DNA of 64,000 nt from Pseudomonas azerbaijanoccidentalis (lineage in GTDB: Bacteria > Pseudomonadota > Gammaproteobacteria > Pseudomonadales > Pseudomonadaceae), in contig NZ_JAHSTU010000001.1 in the NCBI RefSeq assembly GCF_019145495.1, forward strand, positions 868,001 to 932,000. The letters run 5' to 3'. This document shows positions 44,679-53,136 of this stretch, piece after piece. The notes below the pieces were generated by a model. That model saw only the letters and a list, made by a program, of their open reading frames with translations, had not been told where the DNA came from and searched no databases. The position numbers were made by a program, and so were the translations under genes. Numbering within the stretch: position 1 is the first letter of the stretch; each line of letters starts with the position of its first letter.

Positions 44679-44903
44679 TTCTGCCATCCCCATATCGAAC
44701 ACGTATCAACCCCTCGCCCAATTAATATTGTACGAACCTCACACCCTCTTCCAATACTTCCCCCCAAGCAGCCAGCGTCCCGAGCCGGATGCGACCAGGC
44801 GAGGGAATGCGTGATTGTTTGCGCATAGAAATGGCCGATTGCCCGGGACGTGGCTGCTGTGAACCGCAAGGTTCCCTTCCCCGCTATCAGGAGATCGACT
44901 TCA

Positions 44904-45833
44904 ATGATCATCGATATCAGCTGCTATCCCACCGATCTGGTGGACCTCGCCTGGAGGCATGACGGTGACCCGTTCACCGGCGAGCGTCTGCTGGAGATGA
45001 TGGATGGCCCGTACATGGTCAACGGCAAGCCTCGCCGCATCGACAAAGCCTTCATCCAGCCACCGCAGGGCAACACCATCTACACCTGGACCGACGGCGA
45101 CCTGACCGGTCGTGAGTCCATCGACGCCTACATGGCCTACACGCTGAAAATGGTCCAGACCTACCCGGACCGCTTCATCGGCTGCTTCGTCTACAACCCG
45201 CGCTGCGGCGTGGAAAACGGCGTCGAGGCGATCGAGCTCTACGTCAAGGAACACGGCTTCAAGATGGTCCAGATGCAGGCCAACATGCATGCCTACCGTC
45301 CCGACCGCGCCCTGGACTGGGTGCGCCCGGCCTTCGAGAAATGCGCCGAGCTGGGCATCCCGGTCAAGCTGCACACCGGCGACGGGCCTTATAGCATCCC
45401 GTCGGAATGGGTGCCGATGATCAAGGAGTTCCCCAACGTCGATTTCATCATGGCCCACTTCGGCGTGCAGACCGGTGGCGTCTATGTGTTCGAACCGATG
45501 CAATGGGCGATGGAGCTGCCCAACGTCTATTGCGAATCGGGCTGGTGCCTGCAATCGCGAATCGTCGAATTCGCCAAGGTCCTGCCGACCCACAAGATCC
45601 TGTTCGGCACCGACACCCCGCCGAACGAACCGGGCATGTGGCTGCGCCTGCTCGAAGTGTTGTGCCACGAGCCGCCACAGGGCCTGAACCTCGACGAGGA
45701 CACCCTCGAAGAGTACCTGGGCAACAACACCGCCCGGATGATCGGCCTCGAACCGACCCCACCGCCACGCACGGTTTGCGAAGCAGAGGCGCAGCTCAAG
45801 CGCCCCGTCACCACGCAACTGGCCAGGAGCTGA
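44904..45833 (+). CDS. ACMSD-like amidohydrolase with degenerate metal motif
   Basis: This 309-aa TIM-barrel protein belongs to the ACMSD/isoorotate/LigW decarboxylase branch (amidohydrolase_2). It starts MIIDISCYPTDLVDLAWRHDG, while the adjacent paralogue has MIIDTHLHPTNLVDEAWRHTG; the HxH that binds the metal is thus replaced by S-C-Y. Other motif residues remain: KLHTGDGPYSIP, IMAHFGVQTGG and FGTDTPPNEPGMWL. AGGAGATC lies about ten bases before the ATG. It may be a regulatory or structural subunit of a hetero-oligomer with the intact paralogue that follows five bases later. Substrate unknown. Confidence 0.82.
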   Translation: MIIDISCYPTDLVDLAWRHDGDPFTGERLLEMMDGPYMVNGKPRRIDKAFIQPPQGNTIYTWTDGDLTGRESIDAYMAYTLKMVQTYPDRFIGCFVYNPRCGVENGVEAIELYVKEHGFKMVQMQANMHAYRPDRALDWVRPAFEKCAELGIPVKLHTGDGPYSIPSEWVPMIKEFPNVDFIMAHFGVQTGGVYVFEPMQWAMELPNVYCESGWCLQSRIVEFAKVLPTHKILFGTDTPPNEPGMWLRLLEVLCHEPPQGLNLDEDTLEEYLGNNTARMIGLEPTPPPRTVCEAEAQLKRPVTTQLARS

Positions 45834-45837
45834 ACCG

Positions 45838-46743
45838 ATGATTATCGATACCCATCTGCACCCCACCAACCTGGTCGACGAGGCCTGGCGCCACACCGGC
45901 GAACCGTTCACCGGCGAGCGCATGCTCAAGCTGATGGACGGCCCATACATGATCAACGGCAAACCGCGCCGCATCGACATGGGTTTCATCCAGCCGCCAC
46001 CGGGCAATACCGGTTATCGCGACGGCAACCGCCGGGGCCGTGAGGGCGTGCGTGACTACATGTCCTACGTCGCCGAACTCTGCGTGAAATACCCGGACCG
46101 TTTCATCGGCAACTTCAACTTCAACCCGCGCTGGGGACCGGAAAACGGTGCGGCGGAGCTCGAATTCCACATCAAGGAATACGGCTTCAAGATGCTCAAG
46201 CTGCACGCCAACATGCACGGCTATCGCCCGGACCGGGCGCTGGACTGGCTGCGCCCGGCGATGAAAGTCTGCGCCAAGTACAACATCGTGGTGCTGATCC
46301 ACACCGGCGACGGCCCGTACACCATCCCGACGATGTTCTACCCGATCATCCGCGAGTTCCCGATGGTCAATTTCATCATCGGTCACTTTGGCATCCAGAC
46401 CGGTGGCAACTACTCGTTCGAAGCGTTCTGGATGGCCATGGACACGCCGAATGTGTACTGCGAATCCGGCTGGTGCTTCCAGTCGCGGATCGTCGAGTTC
46501 GCCAAGGACCTGCCGCGCAACAAGATCGTGTTCGGCACCGACTCGCCGCCGAACGAACCGGGCATGTGGCTGCGTGAACTGGAAGTGTTGTGCTCGCCGG
46601 CGCCGCAAGGGTTGGGCATCGATGAGGATCACCTTGAGGATTACCTGGGCAACAACATCGCCCGGTTGTGCGGCATCGAACCGACACCGCCGCCCAAGGA
46701 CCTGATCGAGGCGGACATTCGTCTGACCACGACCTATTTGTAG
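45838..46743 (+). CDS. ACMSD-like amidohydrolase/decarboxylase, intact metal site
   Basis: This 301-aa protein is a close paralogue of the preceding gene product. It has the complete metal motif DTHLHPTN at residues 4-11, the His in LIHTGDGPYTIP, the His in IIGHFGIQTGG and the Asp in FGTDSPPNEPGMW. Enzymes of this family use zinc or manganese for non-oxidative decarboxylation or hydrolysis of small aromatic or heteroaromatic acids. The genes for UbiD and UbiX follow, an independent decarboxylation system, which hints at two carboxyl groups or two steps in the pathway. Confidence 0.85.
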   Translation: MIIDTHLHPTNLVDEAWRHTGEPFTGERMLKLMDGPYMINGKPRRIDMGFIQPPPGNTGYRDGNRRGREGVRDYMSYVAELCVKYPDRFIGNFNFNPRWGPENGAAELEFHIKEYGFKMLKLHANMHGYRPDRALDWLRPAMKVCAKYNIVVLIHTGDGPYTIPTMFYPIIREFPMVNFIIGHFGIQTGGNYSFEAFWMAMDTPNVYCESGWCFQSRIVEFAKDLPRNKIVFGTDSPPNEPGMWLRELEVLCSPAPQGLGIDEDHLEDYLGNNIARLCGIEPTPPPKDLIEADIRLTTTYL

Positions 46744-46760
46744 GCACACACAAAAACCAA

Positions 46761-46853
46761 TGTGGGAGCTAGCCTGCTAGCGAAAGCGGTAGATCAGTCA
46801 CCAACACCGCTGATTGACACACCGCAATCGCTAGCAGGCTAGCTCCCACAGGG
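46761..46853. repeat. REP pair (GGAGCTAGCCTGCTAGCGA type)
   Basis: Inverted copies flank a 45-base spacer between the second amidohydrolase gene and the UbiD gene. Same type as at 5.0 and 48.9 kb. Confidence 0.85.
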
Positions 46854-46912
46854 TTCTCGCTAGCTTCAAGCGTTACTTGAACGCACAGCATCGCTTTCCT
46901 CGAGGTGAAACC

Positions 46913-48298
46913 ATGACCCTCTCCACGCTCGGCGATACTCAGGATTTTCACGACTTCATCGACGCCTATCGTCGGCAATACCCGGACGATGTGCTCACCG
47001 TCCGGCAATCCCTTTCTGCCGATCAGGACGTCACCGCCCTGGTCGACGCGCTGGCCAACCAGGGCCGCGATCCATTGCTGATCTGCGAAAAAGTCGGCAA
47101 CTTCGGTGCACCGGTGGCCACCAACCTGTTCGCCTCTCGCACCCGCATCGCCCGAATGTTCGGCGTTGCCCCGGCGCAACTGCACGAGACATTCCAAAAA
47201 CGCGCCAACCATCCCATCGCCCCGCGCTACGTGGAAACCGGCCCGGTGCTGGATGAAATCTACGAAGGCGAAGCCGTGGACCTGGCACTGCTGCCGATGC
47301 TCAAGCACTTCGACAGTGACCGCGGTCCGTATATCACCAACGCGATCATCATTGCCGAAGACCCGGTCACCGGCATCGCCAACATGAGTTATCACCGCTC
47401 GATGCGCCATGCCCGGCAGACCCTCGCCACCAGCCTGCACTCACGCGGTCACCTGTGGCGCATGCTGCAAACCGCCCGCGAACGCGGCGAAGAGTTGCGC
47501 GTGGCCATGGTGGTGGGCGCGCACCCGCTGTTCATGTTGGCGGCGGCCGCGCGTTTGCCGTTCGGCAGCGATGAGCGAGCGGTGGCGGGCGGATTGTTCG
47601 GTGCGCCGCTGGAGCTGGTGAAAACTCCGCGTTATGGCATCGGCGTGCCGGCCTATGCGGAGTTTGTCCTGGAAGGCGCCATCGACCCGGCGGCCTATGC
47701 CGAGGAAGGTCCGTTCGGAGAGTTCAGCGGTTACTCCTCGGATCGATCGACCAACAATGTGCTGCGGGTCGACACTTTGATGCGGCGCAAGGACGCCTGG
47801 CTGGTGGACGTGGTTGGCGGACGCTACGCCGAACACCTGACCCTGGCGCGGCTGCCTCGGGAAGCGGAGATGAGCGAAAAACTCAAGGCCCGCTTCCCCG
47901 CTGTCACTGCCGTGCACTACCCCAATTCCGGCACGCACTTTCATTGCTACGTGGCCCTGGACCAGAGCCGTGACGGCGAGGCGCGGCAGATCATGCTCGC
48001 CCTGCTCGGCTGGGACCCGTACCTGAAAACCGTGATCGCGGTGGACAGCGATATCGACATCAGCGACGACAGCCAGGTGCTGTGGGCGTTGGCCACGCAT
48101 TTCCAGCCGCACCAGGACATCTTCGTCATCGACGGCTTGCCCGGCAGTCCATTGGACCCGTCGTCCTCGGTCAACGGCACCACTTCGCGCATGGGCCTGG
48201 ACGCCACGCGCGGTTCGGGTTTCGACGGGATCAAGGCGCAGCTGGATCAGGATGTGCTCGAACGTGCGCGCGATCTGCTCAAGGGTTACGCGTCATGA
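46913..48298 (+). CDS. UbiD-family prenylated-FMN-dependent decarboxylase
   Basis: This 461-aa protein has UbiD motifs: NFGAPVATNLFASRTRIARMFG, SYHRSMRHARQTLATSL, EEGPFGEFSGYSSDRSTNN (the E-x-P-x-G-E-F block with catalytic Glu) and RATFPAVTAVHYP-like segment ARFPAVTAVHYPNSG. It decarboxylates unsaturated or aromatic acids using prenylated FMN made by UbiX, which is encoded next with an ATGA overlap. It is not the ubiquinone-pathway UbiD by context, because the neighbours are heterocycle-catabolism genes. The start is at the ATG after GAGGTGA; an ATG 12 codons earlier lacks this. Confidence 0.87.
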   Translation: MTLSTLGDTQDFHDFIDAYRRQYPDDVLTVRQSLSADQDVTALVDALANQGRDPLLICEKVGNFGAPVATNLFASRTRIARMFGVAPAQLHETFQKRANHPIAPRYVETGPVLDEIYEGEAVDLALLPMLKHFDSDRGPYITNAIIIAEDPVTGIANMSYHRSMRHARQTLATSLHSRGHLWRMLQTARERGEELRVAMVVGAHPLFMLAAAARLPFGSDERAVAGGLFGAPLELVKTPRYGIGVPAYAEFVLEGAIDPAAYAEEGPFGEFSGYSSDRSTNNVLRVDTLMRRKDAWLVDVVGGRYAEHLTLARLPREAEMSEKLKARFPAVTAVHYPNSGTHFHCYVALDQSRDGEARQIMLALLGWDPYLKTVIAVDSDIDISDDSQVLWALATHFQPHQDIFVIDGLPGSPLDPSSSVNGTTSRMGLDATRGSGFDGIKAQLDQDVLERARDLLKGYAS

Positions 48299-48948
48299 AC
48301 CGCCAGCGCATGGTGGTCGGTATCAGCGGTGCGTCGGGGTTCATCTATGGCGTGCGCCTGCTGGAATTGCTCGCCGAACTGAACATTGAAAGCCACCTGA
48401 TCATCAGCCGCGCCGCGCTGCTGACCATGGCCCACGAAACCGACTACAAGCTGGCCGACGTCACGGCGCTGGCCAGCCATTACCACCGCGCCGACGACGT
48501 GGCCGCCGGGATCGCCAGTGGTTCGTTCCGCTGCTTGGGCATGGTTGTCGCGCCGTGCTCCATGCGCACCCTGGCGGAGATCGCCACCGGCACCTCATCG
48601 GGGCTGATCGGCCGCGCCGCCGACGTCACCCTCAAGGAGCGTCGCACACTGGTGTTGATGGCCCGCGAAACGCCGCTGACCCTCGCCCACCTGCGCAACA
48701 TGACCGCTGTCACCGAGATGGGCGGGATCATCGCCCCGCCCGTGCCAGCCTTTTATGCCCGCCCGCAAAACCTTGCGCAAATGGTCGATCACAGCCTCGG
48801 CCGTGTCCTCGACCTGTTCGGCCTCGATGCCGGGACGGCAACGCGCTGGCAAGAACCCCCAAAACCCTGTGGGAGCGAGCCTGCTAGCGATTACGGTGGA
48901 CCAGTCGCCATACCGTTGAATGACACACCGCCATCGCTAGCAGGCTAG
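48295..48948 (+). CDS. UbiX-family flavin prenyltransferase with REP-encoded C-terminal tail
   Basis: This 217-aa protein has the UbiX flavodoxin-like fold: VVGISGASGFIYGVRLLELL (FMN loop), VVAPCSMRTLAEIATGTSSGLIGRAADV and LMARETPLTLAHLRNMTAVTEMGGIIAPPVPAFYARP. It makes prenyl-FMN for the UbiD protein encoded just upstream. The conserved domain ends near residue 187 (LDLFGLDAGTATRW). The final 27 codons or so read straight into a REP pair (SEPASDYGGPVAIP...), so the natural stop seems to have been lost or overridden by insertion of the repeat. Confidence 0.87.
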   Translation: MNRQRMVVGISGASGFIYGVRLLELLAELNIESHLIISRAALLTMAHETDYKLADVTALASHYHRADDVAAGIASGSFRCLGMVVAPCSMRTLAEIATGTSSGLIGRAADVTLKERRTLVLMARETPLTLAHLRNMTAVTEMGGIIAPPVPAFYARPQNLAQMVDHSLGRVLDLFGLDAGTATRWQEPPKPCGSEPASDYGGPVAIPLNDTPPSLAG

Positions 48949-48958
48949 CTCCCACAGT
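48865..48958. repeat. REP pair inside the ubiX 3' end
   Basis: CCTGTGGGAGCGAGCCTGCT and the inverted CTAGCAGGCTAGCTCCCACAG flank about 40 bases. The left copy and spacer are translated as the UbiX tail and the stop TAG lies in the right copy. Confidence 0.85.
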
Positions 48959-48995
48959 TGATCGCACTCCGACAAAACACAGTAAGGAGCATCAC

Positions 48996-50042
48996 ATGAA
49001 CACGCCATTCAACGCCCCAACCCCGAACACCAAAATCCCGGTGACCATCCTCACGGGTTTTCTCGGCGCCGGTAAAACCACCCTGCTCAACTACATCCTC
49101 AAGGAAAACCACGGCCGGAAAATCGCCGTGATCGAAAACGAGTTCGGCGAAGTCGGCATCGATGGCGACCTGGTGCTCAGTTCCGAAACCGAAGAAATCT
49201 ACGAAATGGTCAACGGCTGCGTGTGCTGCACCGCCGAAGTGCGCGAAGACCTGGTGCGCATCGTCCGTGAACTGGTGGCGCGCCCCGTGCGGCTTGATCA
49301 CATCCTGATCGAAACCAGTGGCCTGGCCGACCCGTACCCGGTGGCCCAGAGCTTTTTCATCAATGATCCGATTGCCGATGAAGTGGAGCTGGACGCCATC
49401 GTCACCATGGTCGACGCCAAGCATATCGCCCAGCACCTGGAAGACCTGCAACTCGACGGCGTGGACAACCAGGCGGTGGATCAGATCGTCTGCGCCGACC
49501 GCATCGTGATCAACAAGGTTGACTTGGTCAGCGCCGCCGAAGTGGCGTCCCTGAGCGAAAAGATCCGCGGCTTGAACGCCACGGCCGATCTGGTGACCTC
49601 CAGCTACGCCGAAATCGACCTGTCGAAAATCCTCGGCATCGGCGCCTTCGAGTCCACGCAAAAACTCATGGAAATCGGCGCCGAGCACGACCATCACGCC
49701 GATGAGCATCATCACGAGCATGACGATCTGGATCATGACCACGACCCCAGCGTGTCGTCGGTGGGCATCGCCGTGGACGGTGCGGTCAACCTGGGCGACT
49801 TTCACCGCTGGATCACCAAACTGCGCACCGAGCAGGCCGACACCCTGTACCGCATGAAAGGCGTGCTGGCGGTCGCCGATCAGGACCAACGCTATGTCCT
49901 GCAAGGCGTGCACAGCCTCGTCGAGTTCCGCGCCTCGACCTTGTGGGGCAACGAACCGCGTTCGAGCAAGATTGTGTTCATTGGCCGCGACCTGGACCGC
50001 GCGGCCTTGAACCAGGGCTTTGCCGCCTGCCTGGCAGGCTGA
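48996..50042 (+). CDS. CobW/COG0523 GTPase, putative zinc metallochaperone
   Basis: The protein has 348 aa. The P-loop is TILTGFLGAGKTTLLNYIL, the metal motif is NGCVCC (CxCC) with GTPase switch residues around, IVINKVDLV is the base-recognition NKxD, and a His/Asp-rich loop (DHHADEHHHEHDDLDHDHD) lies at about residues 230-248. The C-terminal CobW_C domain follows (YRMKGVLAVADQDQRYVLQGVHSL). Proteins of this family deliver zinc or other metals to client enzymes. Given the neighbours, the metal-dependent amidohydrolases of this cluster are plausible clients, which is inference. Confidence 0.87.
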   Translation: MNTPFNAPTPNTKIPVTILTGFLGAGKTTLLNYILKENHGRKIAVIENEFGEVGIDGDLVLSSETEEIYEMVNGCVCCTAEVREDLVRIVRELVARPVRLDHILIETSGLADPYPVAQSFFINDPIADEVELDAIVTMVDAKHIAQHLEDLQLDGVDNQAVDQIVCADRIVINKVDLVSAAEVASLSEKIRGLNATADLVTSSYAEIDLSKILGIGAFESTQKLMEIGAEHDHHADEHHHEHDDLDHDHDPSVSSVGIAVDGAVNLGDFHRWITKLRTEQADTLYRMKGVLAVADQDQRYVLQGVHSLVEFRASTLWGNEPRSSKIVFIGRDLDRAALNQGFAACLAG

Positions 50043-50119
50043 AAAAAGGCATCGGAGCCGGTGGATGGCGGTTCCGGGCACATGAATGACTGATGCTAGC
50101 CAGAAAGAACGACGCAAAA

Positions 50120-50151
50120 CCTGTGGGAGCTGGCTTGCCAGCTCCCACAGA
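50120..50151. repeat. Solo palindromic REP
   Basis: CTGTGGGAGCTGG-CTTG-CCAGCTCCCACAG is a compact perfect hairpin, apparently a fused pair with the spacer deleted, between the cobW-like and permease genes. Confidence 0.8.
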
Positions 50152-50229
50152 GATTAACGGTGTTCTTGCGATCGGCATCAGAACGAATACCCCTCTCTAC
50201 CGAATAACAACAGCAAGAGGTGTTTCCCC

Positions 50230-51597
50230 ATGTCGTCAGCCACTACCCCTTCAAAACCCATCGTCACCCTCCATCCCGTCGACCAGGTGTTATCGGTGCG
50301 ACAAATGCTCACCCTCGGCCTGCAACACATGGCCGTCTCGTACATCGGCGCCATCGCCGTGCCGTTGATTGTCGCCAGTGCCTTGAAGATGTCCCAGGCC
50401 GACACGGTGGTGTTGATCAGCACCACGCTGTTCTGCTCCGGCATCGCCACCCTGCTGCAAACCGTCGGCTTTTGGAAATTCGGTGTGCGCTTGCCGATTC
50501 TTCAGGGCGTGGCCTTCAGCAGCGTGGGTCCGGTGATCGCCATCGGCAGCAACCCGGAGGTCGGCTTTGCCGGTGTCTGCGGGGCAGTGATCGGCGCGGG
50601 GATATTCACCATGCTCGCCGCGCCGTTCGTGGGGCGTTTGCGGCGGTTCTTTCCGCCGGTGGTCACTGGCTGCATCGTCACGGTGATCGGTTTGCAGCTG
50701 TTTCCGATTGCCTATGAATGGGTCGGCGGCGGGCGTCATGCCGCGGATTTCGGCGCCCCGACGTACCTTGCGGTGGCGGCGGTGGTATTGCTGACCATTC
50801 TGCTGGTCAACCGTTATGGCAGCCCGATGCTGCGCAACATGGCGGTGCTGGTGGGCATGCTCGTCGGTGCGGCGCTGGCCTACGGGATGGGCATGGGCAG
50901 TTTTCACAGCGTGCAGGAATCGCCGTGGCTGACGGTGCCCTACCCGTTCTATTTCGGTTTGCCGACCTTCAGCCTGATTCCCATCGCGACCATGGTGGTG
51001 GTGATGATCGTGCAGATGGTCGAGTCCATGGGCCTGTTCGTGGCCATCGGTGACATCGTCGACAAACCGGTGGAAGACAAACAAGTGATCAACGGCCTGC
51101 GCGCCAATGGCCTGGCCAGCACCATTGCCGGAATGTTCGCCGCGTTTCCGTTCATTGCCTTCATGGAAAACGTCGGGCTGGTGATCCTCACCGGTGTGCG
51201 TAGCCGATGGGTGGTGGCCGTCAGCGGCTTGCTGATGTGTTCGGTGGCGCTGGTGCCCAAGGCCGGCGCGATCATTGCCTCGATGCCGACCGCTGCCCTC
51301 GGCGGTGCCGGGATCGCGATGTTCGGTGTGGTCGCCGCAGCGGGGATCCAGACCCTGGCCAAGGTCGACTACGAGCGCAATCGCTACAACGTGCTGATCG
51401 TCGGTTTCACCATCGCCGCGGCCCTGGTGCCGGTGTTGGCCCCGGCCTTGTTCAAGCAATTACCCGAGTGGTCGCAGCCGTTCCTGCACAGCAGCGTGGT
51501 CATCGCCTGCCTGGTGTCGGTGTTGCTCAACGCCGCCCTCAACGGTGTCAGCGTGCCTGATGCCGCCGCCAGCAAATCCGCTACCCACAGCCTCTGA
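50230..51597 (+). CDS. NCS2 family nucleobase (xanthine/uric acid type) permease
   Basis: This 455-aa membrane protein has about 14 hydrophobic segments. NCS2 signatures are LTLGLQHMAVSYIGAIAVPLIVA at helix 1, GVAFSSVGPVIAIGSNPEVG, QMVESMGLFVAIGDIVDKPVEDKQVINGLRANGLAS (the substrate-site Glu in VES) and ENVGLVILTGVRSRWVVA. The N-terminal HMAV and the QxVESMG motif fit purine rather than uracil transporters. It lies in one direction with the deaminase-like gene downstream by 12 bases and the CobW-like gene upstream, so it probably imports the compound the cluster degrades. Confidence 0.9.
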   Translation: MSSATTPSKPIVTLHPVDQVLSVRQMLTLGLQHMAVSYIGAIAVPLIVASALKMSQADTVVLISTTLFCSGIATLLQTVGFWKFGVRLPILQGVAFSSVGPVIAIGSNPEVGFAGVCGAVIGAGIFTMLAAPFVGRLRRFFPPVVTGCIVTVIGLQLFPIAYEWVGGGRHAADFGAPTYLAVAAVVLLTILLVNRYGSPMLRNMAVLVGMLVGAALAYGMGMGSFHSVQESPWLTVPYPFYFGLPTFSLIPIATMVVVMIVQMVESMGLFVAIGDIVDKPVEDKQVINGLRANGLASTIAGMFAAFPFIAFMENVGLVILTGVRSRWVVAVSGLLMCSVALVPKAGAIIASMPTAALGGAGIAMFGVVAAAGIQTLAKVDYERNRYNVLIVGFTIAAALVPVLAPALFKQLPEWSQPFLHSSVVIACLVSVLLNAALNGVSVPDAAASKSATHSL

Positions 51598-51609
51598 CTG
51601 GAGCCGCCC

Positions 51610-52998
51610 ATGACTCAACTTCAAAACATCCTGATCAAAAACCCGGTCGCGGTGATGACCGGCCTGCGCGGCCCGCGTGCCCGGGCGGGCGCCGTGGACA
51701 TCCGTATCGTCAACGGGCGCATCGCCGAAATGGCGGCCAACCTTGAAGCGCAGCCCGGCGAACGGGTGATCGATGCGCGTCACTCGGTGGTGTATCCGGG
51801 CTGGATCAACACCCACCATCACCTGTTCCAGAACCTGCTCAAGGCCGTGCCTGAAGGTTTGAACCAGGACCTGCAAGGCTGGCTGGCCAGCGTGCCCTAC
51901 CCGCGTCTGAACCGCTTCACTCCGCAACTGGCGCGGATCGCCGCGCGGCTGGGCATGGCCGAACTGCTGCTGTCGGGGGTGACCACCTGCGCCGATCACC
52001 ATTACCTGTACCACGCCAATGGCACCACCGAGACCGGTGACCTGCTGTTCGACATGGCCGATGAATTCGGCCTGCGTTTTGTGCTGTGCCGCGGCGGTGC
52101 GCTGGAATCGGCCAGCGCCCATCCGGGGTTCTCGAAAACCGCGCTGCAACCGGAAACCCTGGATCAAATGGTCGGCGATATTGAACGCCTGAAATCGCTG
52201 TATCACCAGGACACCCCGGATGCGATGCGCCGGGTGGTAGTGGCGCCAACCACGCCGACTTTCTCGCTGCCGCCAACGCTGTTGCGCGAACTGGCGCACA
52301 CCGCCCGTGGACTCGGTTTGCGCTTGCACACGCACCTGTCCGAGACGCAGAACTACGTGAATTTCTGCCGCGAGAAATACAACTGCCTGCCGGTGGAATT
52401 CGTCGCCGAACACGAATGGCTCGGCCCGGATGTGTGGTTCGCCCACGCGGTGCACATGCAGCCCGGTGAAATCCGCATGCTCGCGCAAACCGGCACCGGC
52501 GTGTCGCACTGTCCGGTGAGCAATGCGCGTTTGGGGAGCGGCGTAGCGCCAATCCCGCAGATGTTCGAGGCGGGCGTGCCGATCTCGCTGGGCGTCGACG
52601 GCGTTGCGTCCAACGAATCCGGAAGCATGGTCGGTGAAGCCAACACGGCGTGGCTGATCCACCGTGCCGAGCAAGGTGCCTCGGCGACCACCGCCGAAGA
52701 TGTCATTCATTGGGGCACGGCCGGTGGTGCGCAGGTGCTGGGGTTGGGTTCGGTCGGTACGCTGGAAATCGGTCAGGCGGCGGACCTGGTGATTTATGGC
52801 CTGGATCATCCGCGTTTCTTCGGCTTCCACGACATCGCCGTCGCACCGGTGGTGGCAGGTGAACCGATTGCGGTGAAGTACAGCCTGGTCGGTGGCCGGG
52901 TGGTGGTCGATGACGGCGTGATTCCGGGGCTGGATGTGCAGCAGATGCGCGCCGAAGCGTGGGATGGGGTGCGGCAGTTGATGAATGTAGACGACTGA
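51610..52998 (+). CDS. 8-oxoguanine-deaminase-like amidohydrolase (Atz/Trz family)
   Basis: This 462-aa enzyme has an intact amidohydrolase site: VYPGWINTHHHLFQNLLK (HxH), LRLHTHLSETQNYV (His, Glu), WFAHAVHM (His) and LGVDGVASNESGSMVGEA (Asp). The closest characterised type I recognise is the Pseudomonas 8-oxoguanine deaminase (PA0142 group), which shares the HHHxFQ and GVDGxASN blocks. Deamination of a purine or other aminoheterocycle imported by the preceding NCS2 permease is likely. Adjacent XdhC supports a purine or heterocycle oxidation step. Exact substrate not proved. Confidence 0.85.
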   Translation: MTQLQNILIKNPVAVMTGLRGPRARAGAVDIRIVNGRIAEMAANLEAQPGERVIDARHSVVYPGWINTHHHLFQNLLKAVPEGLNQDLQGWLASVPYPRLNRFTPQLARIAARLGMAELLLSGVTTCADHHYLYHANGTTETGDLLFDMADEFGLRFVLCRGGALESASAHPGFSKTALQPETLDQMVGDIERLKSLYHQDTPDAMRRVVVAPTTPTFSLPPTLLRELAHTARGLGLRLHTHLSETQNYVNFCREKYNCLPVEFVAEHEWLGPDVWFAHAVHMQPGEIRMLAQTGTGVSHCPVSNARLGSGVAPIPQMFEAGVPISLGVDGVASNESGSMVGEANTAWLIHRAEQGASATTAEDVIHWGTAGGAQVLGLGSVGTLEIGQAADLVIYGLDHPRFFGFHDIAVAPVVAGEPIAVKYSLVGGRVVVDDGVIPGLDVQQMRAEAWDGVRQLMNVDD

Positions 52999-53020
52999 CC
53001 CGCAGCCCACACAAATCCCC

Positions 53021-53108
53021 CTGTAGGAGCTGCCGCAGGCTGCGATCTTTTGATCTTGCTTTTTAAGATCAAGGTCAAAAGATCGCAGCCTGCGGCAGCT
53101 CCTACGGG
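53021..53108. repeat. REP pair
   Basis: Inverted GTAGGAGCTGCCGCAGGCTGCGATC copies flank about 25 bases, between the deaminase and xdhC genes. Confidence 0.85.
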
Positions 53109-53136
53109 ATCGCCTTCATTTTCAGGAAGAGATGCC

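Noticed and set aside
44679..44903. Small gene or regulatory RNA between the LysR gene and the amidohydrolase operon
   Set aside because: No reading frame with a ribosome binding site and no terminator-like hairpin was found.
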